Shown in pieces: positions 1-9,812 of a DNA stretch of 64,000 nucleotides. Source of the stretch: Gammaproteobacteria bacterium (GTDB lineage: Bacteria > Pseudomonadota > Gammaproteobacteria > Pseudomonadales > Pseudomonadaceae); NCBI GenBank assembly GCA_012728315.1, contig JAAYFI010000014.1, positions 28,093 through 92,092 on the forward strand, given 5' to 3'. Position 1 is the first letter of the stretch; every line of letters starts with the position of its first letter. A program made the position numbers and the translations under genes. The notes under the pieces are model-generated. The model was not told the DNA's origin, did not search any database, and worked only from the letters and a program-made list of their open reading frames with translations.

Positions 1-562
1 CCGGATCAAACGACATATCATGACCGGCTAAACGGCTTTCCATTTCCCGAACTTCACGTGCTTCCACACCTAAAGAATCAGCTACAGCTTCTACTTCTGC
101 ATTGGTCAGCCAAGCTAAACGCTTTTTCTGGCTACGCAAATTAAAGAACAGTTTGCGCTGTGCTTTAGTGGTCGCAACTTTAACAATGCGCCAATTGCGT
201 AATACATACTCATGGATTTCAGCTTTAATCCAATGCACTGCAAACGAGACTAAGCGCACACCTACTTCTGGGTTAAAGCGCTTTACAGCCTTCATTAAAC
301 CCACGTTACCCTCTTGGATTAAATCGCCTTGCGGTAATCCATAACCTGAATAGCTGCGCGCAATATGTACGACAAAACGCAAATGAGCCATAACTAATTG
401 GCGGGCAGCATCTAAATCTTGGTGATAATACAAACGTTCACCTAAATCACGCTCTTCCTCTACGCTTAATACGGGAATAGCGTTTACCGAGCTCACATAA
501 GCTTGCAGGTTTGAACCTGGACTCAGCATATGAGCGGTTTGTAATGCGGTCGTGGTGGTCAT
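1..562 (-). CDS. rpoH: RNA polymerase heat-shock sigma factor RpoH (sigma-32), 5' part only
   Basis: Directs RNA polymerase to heat-shock promoters. The window holds the first 187 codons; the C-terminal half (regions 3-4) lies beyond the left edge. The translation carries the region 2 core ([14 protein letters not shown], then [20 protein letters not shown]) and the RpoH box QRKLFFNLR, which distinguishes sigma-32 from other sigma-70 proteins and is involved in FtsH/DnaK control. The ATG at 562 is preceded by GGAGGAT at good spacing. It sits directly after ftsYEX on the same strand, the standard order in Pseudomonas and E. coli, with about 125 bp between ftsX and rpoH that should hold its own promoters. 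Confidence 0.96.
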   Translation of the reverse strand, partial: MTTTTALQTAHMLSPGSNLQAYVSSVNAIPVLSVEEERDLGERLYYHQDLDAARQLVMAHLRFVVHIARSYSGYGLPQGDLIQEGNVGLMKAVKRFNPEVGVRLVSFAVHWIKAEIHEYVLRNWRIVKVATTKAQRKLFFNLRSQKKRLAWLTNAEVEAVADSLGVEAREVREMESRLAGHDMSFDP

Positions 563-687
563 AAATATCCTCCAACGGGTGACAACATCTAAATTATACA
601 ACTAAATATATAGATGGCTTTTTACTGAAAAAGTTCCGTATATTTCAGCTAAACAACAGGACATCCATCTCGGCAACAACTTTACTT

Positions 688-1701
688 TTAACGCGGAGAT
701 AACTCACGCAGGTGCCGTGCCACAGCTAACCAAGCACCGATGTACCCCAGTAATACTGCACCAAGTAGCAGTGAAAAGCCATCTTCTATTGGGACACCGG
801 ATAAACTGAAGTCACTGCCATACAGTTGCGCCAGCTGCACCACTGACTCATTAAGCCAATCCAGCCCGAAAGCCAGCAACAACCAAGCTAAGAGGCCACC
901 CGCCAAGCCGTATAAAACGCCCATATATAAAAACGGTCGACGCACATAGCCATCAGTGCCGCCCACCAGTTTAATCACTTCAATTTCAGTGCGGCGGTTT
1001 TCAATATGGAGGCGAATGGTATTACCTACCACCAATAACAGCGCAGCAATAAGTAAAACCGATAGCGCAAAAATAAAGTTTTCGCCCATGTGCAAAATTG
1101 CGGCTAAACGCTCAATCCACATCAGGTCCAGCTGCGCTTGCTGCACCTTAGGCATATTTTTCAGCTCTTCAAGCAAAGCGACTAAGGTGTCTTTATCAAT
1201 CACTTCTGGGGTCACTAAAATACTTCCGGGTAAAGGATTCTCCGGTAGCTCGCGTAACGCCTCACCCAGTCCCGACTGCTCCTGAAACTCTGCCAGCGCT
1301 TGTTCACGACTGATCCACTGCGCCTCAGCGACATGCGCGTGAGCGGCAATTTCATCACGTAATAACTCGCCGTAGGCATCGCCGGAATCCAGCTCTAAAA
1401 ATAATGAAATTTGCGCAGCACGCTGCCAAGAGCCGCCCAACTGACTGACATTTTCCAACAATAAGGCTAAACCCATCGGTAAACTTAACGCCACGGCCAT
1501 CACTAAGCAGGTAAAAAAACTGCCCAGCGGTTGACGAACTAAGCGTGTGCTGCTGTCTTGCAAGCTGGCCCGATGACTTTCAAGCCAAGCACGCAACTGA
1601 TTACGAAACCCTCGGGTATCCGACAATGAAGCTTCAACTTGATGCTTGGCCGTAGCACCAACACGCTCACCCGGCTGATTAGGTGTTATACGAGCACTCA
1701 T
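688..1701 (-). CDS. ftsX: Cell division ABC transporter permease FtsX
   Basis: Inner-membrane partner of FtsE; the FtsEX complex controls periplasmic amidase activation at the septum. The 337-residue protein has a cytoplasmic N-terminus, a first membrane segment near residues 60-82, a periplasmic loop to about residue 205, then three membrane segments (about 212-232, 262-284 and 308-328), the usual FtsX topology. The region LVVGNTIRLHIENRRTEIEV after the second segment is typical of the family. Its start codon overlaps the ftsE stop, so ftsY-ftsE-ftsX are translationally coupled. Length is normal for Pseudomonas FtsX. Confidence 0.95.
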   Translation of the reverse strand: MSARITPNQPGERVGATAKHQVEASLSDTRGFRNQLRAWLESHRASLQDSSTRLVRQPLGSFFTCLVMAVALSLPMGLALLLENVSQLGGSWQRAAQISLFLELDSGDAYGELLRDEIAAHAHVAEAQWISREQALAEFQEQSGLGEALRELPENPLPGSILVTPEVIDKDTLVALLEELKNMPKVQQAQLDLMWIERLAAILHMGENFIFALSVLLIAALLLVVGNTIRLHIENRRTEIEVIKLVGGTDGYVRRPFLYMGVLYGLAGGLLAWLLLAFGLDWLNESVVQLAQLYGSDFSLSGVPIEDGFSLLLGAVLLGYIGAWLAVARHLRELSPR

Positions 1702-2365
1702 TACACCGCCTCCCCATCGCCAATCAAACGGCCACGCTGCAAGGTCAACATGCGGTGGCGCATGCGCGCAATCAAAGCCAAATCATGGCTGGCAATTAAC
1801 ACTGTTGTGCCCAATTGGTTGATATCTTCAAACACCGCCATAATTTCTGCTGCCAAGCGCGGGTCGAGGTTTCCGGTGGGCTCATCGGCCAGCAGTAAGG
1901 CGGGCTGATGCACAATAGCCCGGGCAATGCCGACACGCTGCTGCTGCCCCGTGGACAAATCCGCCGGTGCCTGCAGGGCTTTATCTTTTAAACTCACGCG
2001 CTCCAGCGCTAAGCTGACGCGCTGATTAATTTCTTCTTGCGGCAAGCCCAAAATTTGTAATGGCAAGGCAACATTAGCAAACACACTGCGATCAAAGAGC
2101 AATTGATGGTTTTGAAAAACCACGCCAATTTGGCGACGTAAAAAAGGAATCTGCGAATTGGTGATTTTTGCTAAATTTTGTCCTGCTAAAAGCAATTGAC
2201 CACCGGTGGGACGCTCCATCGCTAATAACAAGCGCAGCAAGGTGCTTTTACCGGCGCCAGAGTGACCTGTAACAAATAAAAATTCACCACGGCGCACACG
2301 AAAACTCAACTCATGCAAGCCAACATGACCATTGGGGTAACGTTTTTCGACCTGCTCAAATCGAA

Positions 2366-2369
<4 letters not shown>
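1701..2369 (-). CDS. ftsE: Cell division ATP-binding protein FtsE
   Basis: ATPase subunit of FtsEX. The 222-residue protein shows Walker A GHSGAGKST (about residues 35-43), a Q-loop in VFQNHQLL, the ABC signature LSTGQQQRVGIARA, Walker B LLLADEPTGNLDP and the switch histidine in IASHD. It is a single ATPase domain with no extra region, as expected. It overlaps ftsY by 4 nt upstream and ftsX downstream, forming a tight operon. Confidence 0.96.
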
Positions 2370-3817
<1,448 letters not shown>

Positions 3818-3964
3818 AAAAAAGGCTATCTCAGCTAATCACCAGACTGACAGGTATTTTTCAGTCAAAATATGCCAATCTGGTTGTTAATAAAATGGTT
3901 GCGTATCCTAGCACCTCTAAGCCCTTGGTAGCTAAACTCAAAGGGCCGTTTAAAAGGTTTAAAC

Positions 3965-5305
3965 ATGAATACTTATTTGCGTTACATCGTACTACTTTTC
4001 TCAAGTACTTTTCTTGCCCCAATCATGGCACAGACCGCCACCACCGAGTTTAGTTTAGATAACGGGCTCAAGGTCATTGTGCGCGAAGATCACCGCGCAC
4101 CCGTTGTGGTCAGCCAGCTGTGGTACAAAGTGGGCTCCAGTTACGAAGTTCCAGGGAGCACTGGTTTAGCGCACGCCTTAGAACATATGATGTTTAAAGG
4201 TAGCAGCAAACTTGGGCCGGGCGAATCTTCGCGCATTTTACGGGAGCTGGGTGCTGAAGAAAATGCCTTTACCAGTGATGACTACACCGCTTATTACCAA
4301 GTGTTAGCCCGTGACCGCTTAGCGGTTGCACTGGAAATGGAGGCTGATCGCTTAGCCAGCCTAACTTTACCAAAAGAGGAGTTTACTCGAGAAATTGAGG
4401 TGATCAAAGAAGAGCGTCGTATGCGCACCGATGATCGCCCCAGCGGCTTAGCCTATGAGCGCTTCAAAGCCTTGGCTTACCCCGCCAGTGGTTACAGCAT
4501 TCCGACCATTGGCTGGATGCATGACTTAGATCGCATGACCATCGAAGATTTACGGGACTGGCATGAGCGCTGGTACGCACCCAATAACGCCACCCTCGTC
4601 ATTGTTGGCGATGTGCAACCCAATGAAGTGAGAAGGTTGGTGACCCGCTACTTCGCGAAGATTCCCGCCCGCCCTTTACCTGCGATTAAGCAGCCAATTG
4701 AGCTGGATGAGCCCGGTCAGCGCAGCATCACTTTGCACCTCAAAACTCAGCTGCCCAGTTTAATCATGGGTTTTAATGTGCCCGCTTTAGCCAGCAGCAA
4801 CAACCCCACTGAAGTGCACGCCTTACGCTTAATCAGCGCATTACTGGACGGCGGTAATAGCTCGCGCATACCAACGCAGCTGGAACGTGAGCAAGAGTTA
4901 GTTGCAGGCGCTTCTAGCTGGTATAACGCCTTCACCCGCGGTGATAGTTTGTTTGTTTTATCGGCCACGCCCAACGTGCAAAAAGGTAAAACCCTCGCTG
5001 AAGTTGAAGCGGGCCTGTGGCAGCAATTAAAACAGCTGCAAGAAACGCCACCGAGCAGCGCTGAACTGGCCCGCGTCCGTGCCCAAGTTCTCGCCAGCGA
5101 AGTGTATGCACAAGACTCCATTACCAGTCAGGCCACGCAAATTGGCCAACTGGAAACAGTCGGGCTGTCATGGCGCATCCAAGACAGTAACCTCGCGGAC
5201 TTAGAAGCGGTCACCCCTGCGGATATCCAAGCTGCGGCCCAAAAGTTTTTTATCCCGACTCGCCTAACCACGGCATATATTCACCCTGAGGAGGCGCGTC
5301 CATGA
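3965..5305 (+). CDS. M16 family zinc metallopeptidase, catalytic subunit
   Basis: Secreted or periplasmic peptidase of the pitrilysin/processing-peptidase family (446 residues). An N-terminal signal peptide ends near residue 22 (APIMAQ). The inverted zinc motif HALEH occupies residues 70-74, with a downstream Glu in VIKEERRMR as the likely third ligand. The second half resembles the inactive M16_C domain. The ATG is preceded by AAAGG. The next gene overlaps by 4 nt and encodes an M16 protein without the zinc motif, so the two probably form a heterodimer like mitochondrial processing peptidase. Pseudomonas carries the same pair between ftsY and rsmD. The substrate is unknown. Confidence 0.9.
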   Translation: MNTYLRYIVLLFSSTFLAPIMAQTATTEFSLDNGLKVIVREDHRAPVVVSQLWYKVGSSYEVPGSTGLAHALEHMMFKGSSKLGPGESSRILRELGAEENAFTSDDYTAYYQVLARDRLAVALEMEADRLASLTLPKEEFTREIEVIKEERRMRTDDRPSGLAYERFKALAYPASGYSIPTIGWMHDLDRMTIEDLRDWHERWYAPNNATLVIVGDVQPNEVRRLVTRYFAKIPARPLPAIKQPIELDEPGQRSITLHLKTQLPSLIMGFNVPALASSNNPTEVHALRLISALLDGGNSSRIPTQLEREQELVAGASSWYNAFTRGDSLFVLSATPNVQKGKTLAEVEAGLWQQLKQLQETPPSSAELARVRAQVLASEVYAQDSITSQATQIGQLETVGLSWRIQDSNLADLEAVTPADIQAAAQKFFIPTRLTTAYIHPEEARP

Positions 5306-6765
5306 GGTTCTTGCGTAGCTTTACTGCTGGTCTATTAAGTTCAGCCCTGTTGTTAAGCGCTGGCTGTCACACCCTAAACACCGCGCAAACACTGCAAACC
5401 GGCTCAGCTGAACAACGTATTAGCAGTTTGGCAGCCTTGTCCAGCCAAGAGCCAGTGACCCGCACCCTCGAAATTCAAGAGTGGTACACCACGGCTGGCA
5501 CTAAAGTTCTGTTTATGGCAGCACCGGAACTTCCCATGTTTGATTTGCGCTTAACCTTCGCAGCAGGCAGCAGCAAAGACCAAAAGGCTTACGGTTTAGC
5601 GGGGCTGACCAATGCCATGCTCAATGAAGGCAGCGGCACACTCAATGCGGGCCAAATTGCTGCGCGCTTTGAAGATTTAGGCGCCGAGTTTTCCAACGGC
5701 TCCTACCGCGATATGGCCGTGGTCACTTTACGCAGCCTCAGCGACCCCAAACTGAGCGCGCCGGCTTTAGAGCTGTTTAGCAACGTAGTCGCACAACCCA
5801 GCTTTCCAGCAGACTCGCTCGCCCGAATTAAAAATCAGCTTTTGGCAGGCTTTGCATACGACAAACAAAACCCCGGTAAGCTGGCATCTTTAGCCTTATT
5901 TGAGCAGCTGTATGGTGAGCATGCCTACGCTCACTCAAGTTCAGGCGATGCACAAACAATTCCCGCCATTAACCGCCAGCAACTGCAGGATTTTCACCGC
6001 CGCTATTACACAGCAAAAAACGCACAAATTGCTCTCGTCGGCGATTTAACTCTGGCACAAGCCAAAGCCATCAGTGAAGCCGTCTCGAGCAAACTGCCCC
6101 GCGGACCTGCGGCAGCAGTCACAGCCAAGCCCAGCAGCAGCGGCGCCTCTAAGACCCATATTGAGTTCCCCTCAAGCCAAACGCATATCTTATTGGCTCA
6201 GCTGGCGGTAGAGCGCGGCGATCCAGATTACCCGGCGCTGTTTTTAGGCAACCAGATCCTCGGCGGCGGCGGTTTTGGCACCCGTTTAATGGAAGAGGTG
6301 CGTGAAAAGCGTGGCCTCACCTACGGTATCTACTCCAGCTTTAGCCCAATGCAAGCCACCGGGCCCTTTATGATTAATGTGCAAACTCGCGCGCAGCTCA
6401 GTGAAGCCACCCTAGAGCTGGTGCAAGACCTACTGCGCGACTATATTGCCAACGGCCCAACGGAAGCCGAACTGGCCAACGCCAAACGTGAAAGCCTCGG
6501 CAGCTTCCCACTCAGCGCTGCCAGCAATGCAGCCGTGGTTGGACAGCTGGCGGCCATTGGCTTCTACAATATGCCACTGACGTGGATGAGCGACTTTATG
6601 CAAGATTTGCAAAAGCTCTCCGTAACCGATGTGCATGAAGCCTTTAAGCGTCACCTCGACCCTGAGCAATTGGTGATTGTCACCGCAGGTCCAACAGTTG
6701 AGCAATTACCTCTGCCAGAACCGGTGGATCGTGCAGAACCCGCAACAATGGAGCGCCAACACTGA
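5302..6765 (+). CDS. M16 family protein lacking the zinc motif (substrate-binding partner), lipoprotein
   Basis: 487 residues with a lipoprotein signal: LLLSAGC with the lipidated Cys at residue 22. The position that should hold HxxEH reads GLAGLTNAMLNEGSG, so the protein cannot bind catalytic zinc. The later glycine-rich stretch LGGGGFGTRLMEEVREKRGL followed by TYG keeps the conserved Arg and Tyr that hold substrate in M16_C domains. It is therefore the regulatory half of the pair made with the upstream gene, whose stop it overlaps by 4 nt. Membrane anchoring is inferred from the lipobox. It shares 1 nt with the rsmD start. Confidence 0.88.
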   Translation: MRFLRSFTAGLLSSALLLSAGCHTLNTAQTLQTGSAEQRISSLAALSSQEPVTRTLEIQEWYTTAGTKVLFMAAPELPMFDLRLTFAAGSSKDQKAYGLAGLTNAMLNEGSGTLNAGQIAARFEDLGAEFSNGSYRDMAVVTLRSLSDPKLSAPALELFSNVVAQPSFPADSLARIKNQLLAGFAYDKQNPGKLASLALFEQLYGEHAYAHSSSGDAQTIPAINRQQLQDFHRRYYTAKNAQIALVGDLTLAQAKAISEAVSSKLPRGPAAAVTAKPSSSGASKTHIEFPSSQTHILLAQLAVERGDPDYPALFLGNQILGGGGFGTRLMEEVREKRGLTYGIYSSFSPMQATGPFMINVQTRAQLSEATLELVQDLLRDYIANGPTEAELANAKRESLGSFPLSAASNAAVVGQLAAIGFYNMPLTWMSDFMQDLQKLSVTDVHEAFKRHLDPEQLVIVTAGPTVEQLPLPEPVDRAEPATMERQH

Positions 6766-7355
6766 TGGCAAAAAAACCTATGCAGGCAGCCCGTGGTAAA
6801 AATAACCAAGTGCGCATTATTGGCGGTCAATGGCGCTCCCGCAAACTTAACGTACCTGATGCCCCAGGCTTGCGCCCGACCCCTGACCGCGTGCGTGAAA
6901 CCTTATTCAACTGGCTGGCGCCCTATATCCAAGGCGCACGGGTGCTGGATGCGTTTACCGGTAGCGGTGCTTTATTTCTTGAAGCCATGTCCCGTGGCGC
7001 CAGCACTGGCTTAGCGCTGGATTTAAATGCTGAGGCAATTAACAACCTGCGCAATAATCTTGCGCTGCTGCAATGCACTACGGCTACAGCGCTCAAAGCC
7101 GATGCCCTGCAACACCTAAGCAGTCACGCGGAACAAGGCTTTGATATCGTCTTGCTCGACCCACCCTTTCACCAAGACTTGCTAGCCAATGCATGTCAGT
7201 TGTTAGAGTCCAATAACTGGCTCAATCAACACGCGTGGATTTACACCGAAAGCGAGCAAGCACCGTCCAGTTTAGACGTGCCGAGCTCTTGGCGCTTACA
7301 CCGTGAAAAACACACCGGACAGGTGTATTACGCCCTCTGGCAAAAGCAGTGCTAA
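6765..7355 (+). CDS. rsmD: 16S rRNA (guanine(966)-N(2))-methyltransferase RsmD
   Basis: Methylates G966 of 16S rRNA in the small subunit using S-adenosylmethionine. The 196-residue protein begins with a short basic tail, then the family signature VRIIGGQWRSRKL and TPDRVRETLFNWL. The SAM motif VLDAFTGSGALFLEA and the catalytic DPPF (in DIVLLDPPF) follow. The start codon overlaps the M16 stop (TGATG), implying coupled translation. The lipid A acyltransferase gene follows about 70 bp later. Confidence 0.94.
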   Translation: MAKKPMQAARGKNNQVRIIGGQWRSRKLNVPDAPGLRPTPDRVRETLFNWLAPYIQGARVLDAFTGSGALFLEAMSRGASTGLALDLNAEAINNLRNNLALLQCTTATALKADALQHLSSHAEQGFDIVLLDPPFHQDLLANACQLLESNNWLNQHAWIYTESEQAPSSLDVPSSWRLHREKHTGQVYYALWQKQC

Positions 7356-7427
7356 GTTTTGCTTGCTGACTTAACGCAACAAATCCAGTAACTTACTGGT
7401 TTTTTAATGGTGTCATTGAGGTGATAC

Positions 7428-8321
7428 GTGGAAGCTTTAAAAGGCCAGCTGGCACTGGGTGTGTTAAAACTGATTGCTTTGTTGCCATGGCGCGGTGTGC
7501 AAGCCTTAGGTAATGCAGTCGGTTGGCTGATGTGGAAAATCCCCAACCGTTCACGGGACGTCGCACGCACCAATCTTAGCCACTGTTTTCCCGAGCTGAG
7601 CGCGGCTGAAATCGATCAACTGACTGCTCGCAGCCTCAAAGGCATCGGCAAGTCGTTCACCGAAAGCGCTTGTGCTTGGATTTGGCCGCCGGCAAAAACT
7701 TTAAAGTATGTGCGCGAAGTTGAAGGCTTAGACATTCTGCACGAAGCACTGGCCAGCGGCAAAGGCGTGGTGGGGATTACCAGCCACCTAGGTAATTGGG
7801 AAGTGCTCAATCACTTTTACTGCGCACAATGTAAGCCCATTATTTTCTACCGCCCACCGAAATTAAAAGCGCTGGATGAACTGCTGAAAACCCAGCGAGT
7901 CCAGCAAGGTAACCGCGTGGCACCCTCGACCCGCGAAGGCATTATCAGTGTCATCAAAGAAGTACGCAGTGGCGGCTCGGTGGGTATTCCCGCTGACCCT
8001 GAGCCCAGCCGTAGTGCTGGCGTCTTTGTGCCTTTTTTAGGCACCACAGCCCTGACCAGTAAGTTTGTTGCGGGAATGCTAGGCGGTAAACAAGATAAGG
8101 TCGTGGCCGTTTTTTTACACGCGATTCGTCTCGAAGATGGCAGCGGCTTTAAAGTGATTTTAGAGGCAGCACCCGAAGCCATGTACAGCAGCGACACCTA
8201 CACTGCAGTCAGCGCCATGAGTGACGTGCTGGCCAGCTACGTTCAGCGCTGGCCTGATCAGTATATGTGGACCATGAAACGCTTTAAGCAGCGCCCAGAA
8301 GGCGAGCAACGCTGGTATTAA
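7428..8321 (+). CDS. Lipid A biosynthesis lauroyl-type acyltransferase (LpxL/HtrB family)
   Basis: Inner-membrane acyltransferase of the lysophospholipid acyltransferase superfamily that adds a secondary acyl chain to Kdo2-lipid IVA (or its Kdo-free equivalent). The 297-residue protein has an N-terminal hydrophobic helix (LGVLKLIALLPWRGVQAL), the catalytic H-x4-E motif in TSHLGNWE, and the substrate stretch FYRPPKLKALDELL, with GIPADPEPSRSAGVFVPFLG and the C-terminal QYMWTMKRFKQRP typical of the family. Translation starts at GTG with GAGGTGA just upstream. LpxL versus LpxM specificity cannot be told from sequence alone. Confidence 0.9.
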   Translation: MEALKGQLALGVLKLIALLPWRGVQALGNAVGWLMWKIPNRSRDVARTNLSHCFPELSAAEIDQLTARSLKGIGKSFTESACAWIWPPAKTLKYVREVEGLDILHEALASGKGVVGITSHLGNWEVLNHFYCAQCKPIIFYRPPKLKALDELLKTQRVQQGNRVAPSTREGIISVIKEVRSGGSVGIPADPEPSRSAGVFVPFLGTTALTSKFVAGMLGGKQDKVVAVFLHAIRLEDGSGFKVILEAAPEAMYSSDTYTAVSAMSDVLASYVQRWPDQYMWTMKRFKQRPEGEQRWY

Positions 8322-8394
8322 AAAGTCCTATTGCTAGATTCAGGCACAGCAGTTTAAAGTCAACCCATATAAAAACCACAACAGGTATACAGTT

Positions 8395-8673
8395 ATGTCT
8401 TCACATATGCGGCAACATATTCGTACTGCGATGAACTGTCGGATTAAAATCTGCCACCCATTACTGGGCGAAATCTTTGCCAGCACTGAAGACCTGTCGG
8501 ATGAAGGTGTGTTTGTGAAACACCCCGATATGATCAAACTAAAAAAAGGCGATATCGTCACCGGCCAAGTACAAGACCTACCCATTGCCGCACCCACTCT
8601 AAAGATGGAAGTGATGCGCATTACTTCTAGCGGCGCAGGTTTACGCTTCTGCAAAGCAGAAAACGGCCTTTAA
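8395..8673 (+). CDS. Small PilZ-domain protein, probable cyclic-di-GMP receptor
   Basis: A single 92-residue PilZ domain. The c-di-GMP signature is visible: RQHIR (RxxxR) near residues 6-10 followed by DLSDEG (DxSxxG) near residues 38-43. The rest is a beta barrel ending in GAGLRF. AGG precedes the ATG at fair spacing. It follows the acyltransferase gene by about 70 bp and may be co-transcribed. The binding motifs are intact, so ligand binding is likely; the output is unknown. Confidence 0.8.
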   Translation: MSSHMRQHIRTAMNCRIKICHPLLGEIFASTEDLSDEGVFVKHPDMIKLKKGDIVTGQVQDLPIAAPTLKMEVMRITSSGAGLRFCKAENGL

Positions 8674-8690
8674 CGGTTAATCACCTAAAC

Positions 8691-8713
8691 GCCTCGCTGT
8701 CAGGCAGTGAGGC
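8691..8713. terminator. Inverted repeat between convergent PilZ and yhhJ-like genes
   Basis: Arms GCCTCGCTG and CAGTGAGGC (one mismatch) around a 5-nt loop, overlapping the yhhJ-like stop codon. There is no clear U-tract on either side, so terminator function is plausible but weakly supported. Confidence 0.4.
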
Positions 8714-9809
8714 TGCGTCTAAAACGCATTAAAGCAATTAAAAAGAACGCCAAGCCAATACCCGCCAACGCCAGCATTTCTGGCCAAACTAAAACAAACT
8801 CCGCATCACGGAATAAAATCGCCGTGGATAGACTGACAAAGTGCGTGGTGGGTGATAGCTGCATCACTGTCTGCAACCACACCGGCATACTGTCCAGCGG
8901 CGTTGTACCGCCTGAGAGCAACAACATCGGCATCACCACCGGAATGGACAACAAGCCAAACTGCGGGATGGAGCGAGCCAAGGTGGTTAAAAACACCGCC
9001 AGCGATGTGCTGGCAAAGAGATAAAGACCAGTCACCAGCAAATACAACAACATAGAACCGGCCAAAGGCACACCGAGCGCTTTTTTCACAATCAGCTCTA
9101 AGGACAGCCAAGTGCACAACACCACCATCAATACACTGGTCCAAACTTTCGCTAACATAATTTCAAACGCAGTCAGCGGCAGCACTAACAAGTGCTCCAG
9201 CGTGCCATGCTCACGTTCACGTAAGAGCGCTGTACCTGTGAGCAAAATCGCCAAAATAGTCACGTTATTAATGATTTGAATAATCGCCAAAAACCAGCCA
9301 CTTTGCATATTGCTGTTAAACAACGCACGGGTATTGAGTTTGATCGGCGGCTCAATGCTGCCACCGCTGAGCTGTTGTAATTCCCGCTGAAAGATCCGCC
9401 CCATATAGCCTGCGCCCATAAAGGCTTGGCTCATGGCGGTGGCATCCACATTCATTTGCAGCTCAGGTTGCTTACCGGCCAGCAAATCTGCCTGAAAGCC
9501 CACGGGCACATTAATGACAAAAGTATAGCGACCACTGTCCATCACCTCATCGATTTGTCCATAGGGCAATAAGACCGGGGTTTGAAACTCGGGCGGGCGC
9601 AAAACCTCAGCCAACTGACGGGATAAGCGACTGTCATCTTCATCGACAATCGCCACACTGGCATTGTGCACCCCGACTGCTGAGCCGGATGCCGGCATAT
9701 AAATCGCCGCACTAAAGGCATACAACATAAACAGCAGCAATACCGGGTCATAGCGTAAGCTAATCAGCTCTTTGATACCTAAGCGGAAGATATGCGATAA
9801 CTTATGCAT
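8700..9809 (-). CDS. yhhJ: ABC-2 type transporter permease (YhhJ-like)
   Basis: Inner-membrane permease of an ABC-2 exporter (about 369 residues): one N-terminal membrane segment (PVLLLFMLYAFSAAIYMP), a large periplasmic domain to about residue 170, then five membrane helices, with the ABC-2 motif REREHGTLEHLLVLPLT at the cytoplasmic side. AGGAGG lies just upstream; the ATG at 9809 is better spaced than the adjoining GTG at 9812. It directly follows the RbbA-like gene, completing a YhiI-RbbA-YhhJ operon. Family members export drugs or other compounds; the substrate here is not known. Confidence 0.88.
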   Translation of the reverse strand: MHKLSHIFRLGIKELISLRYDPVLLLFMLYAFSAAIYMPASGSAVGVHNASVAIVDEDDSRLSRQLAEVLRPPEFQTPVLLPYGQIDEVMDSGRYTFVINVPVGFQADLLAGKQPELQMNVDATAMSQAFMGAGYMGRIFQRELQQLSGGSIEPPIKLNTRALFNSNMQSGWFLAIIQIINNVTILAILLTGTALLREREHGTLEHLLVLPLTAFEIMLAKVWTSVLMVVLCTWLSLELIVKKALGVPLAGSMLLYLLVTGLYLFASTSLAVFLTTLARSIPQFGLLSIPVVMPMLLLSGGTTPLDSMPVWLQTVMQLSPTTHFVSLSTAILFRDAEFVLVWPEMLALAGIGLAFFLIALMRFRRSLTA

Positions 9810-9812
9810 CAC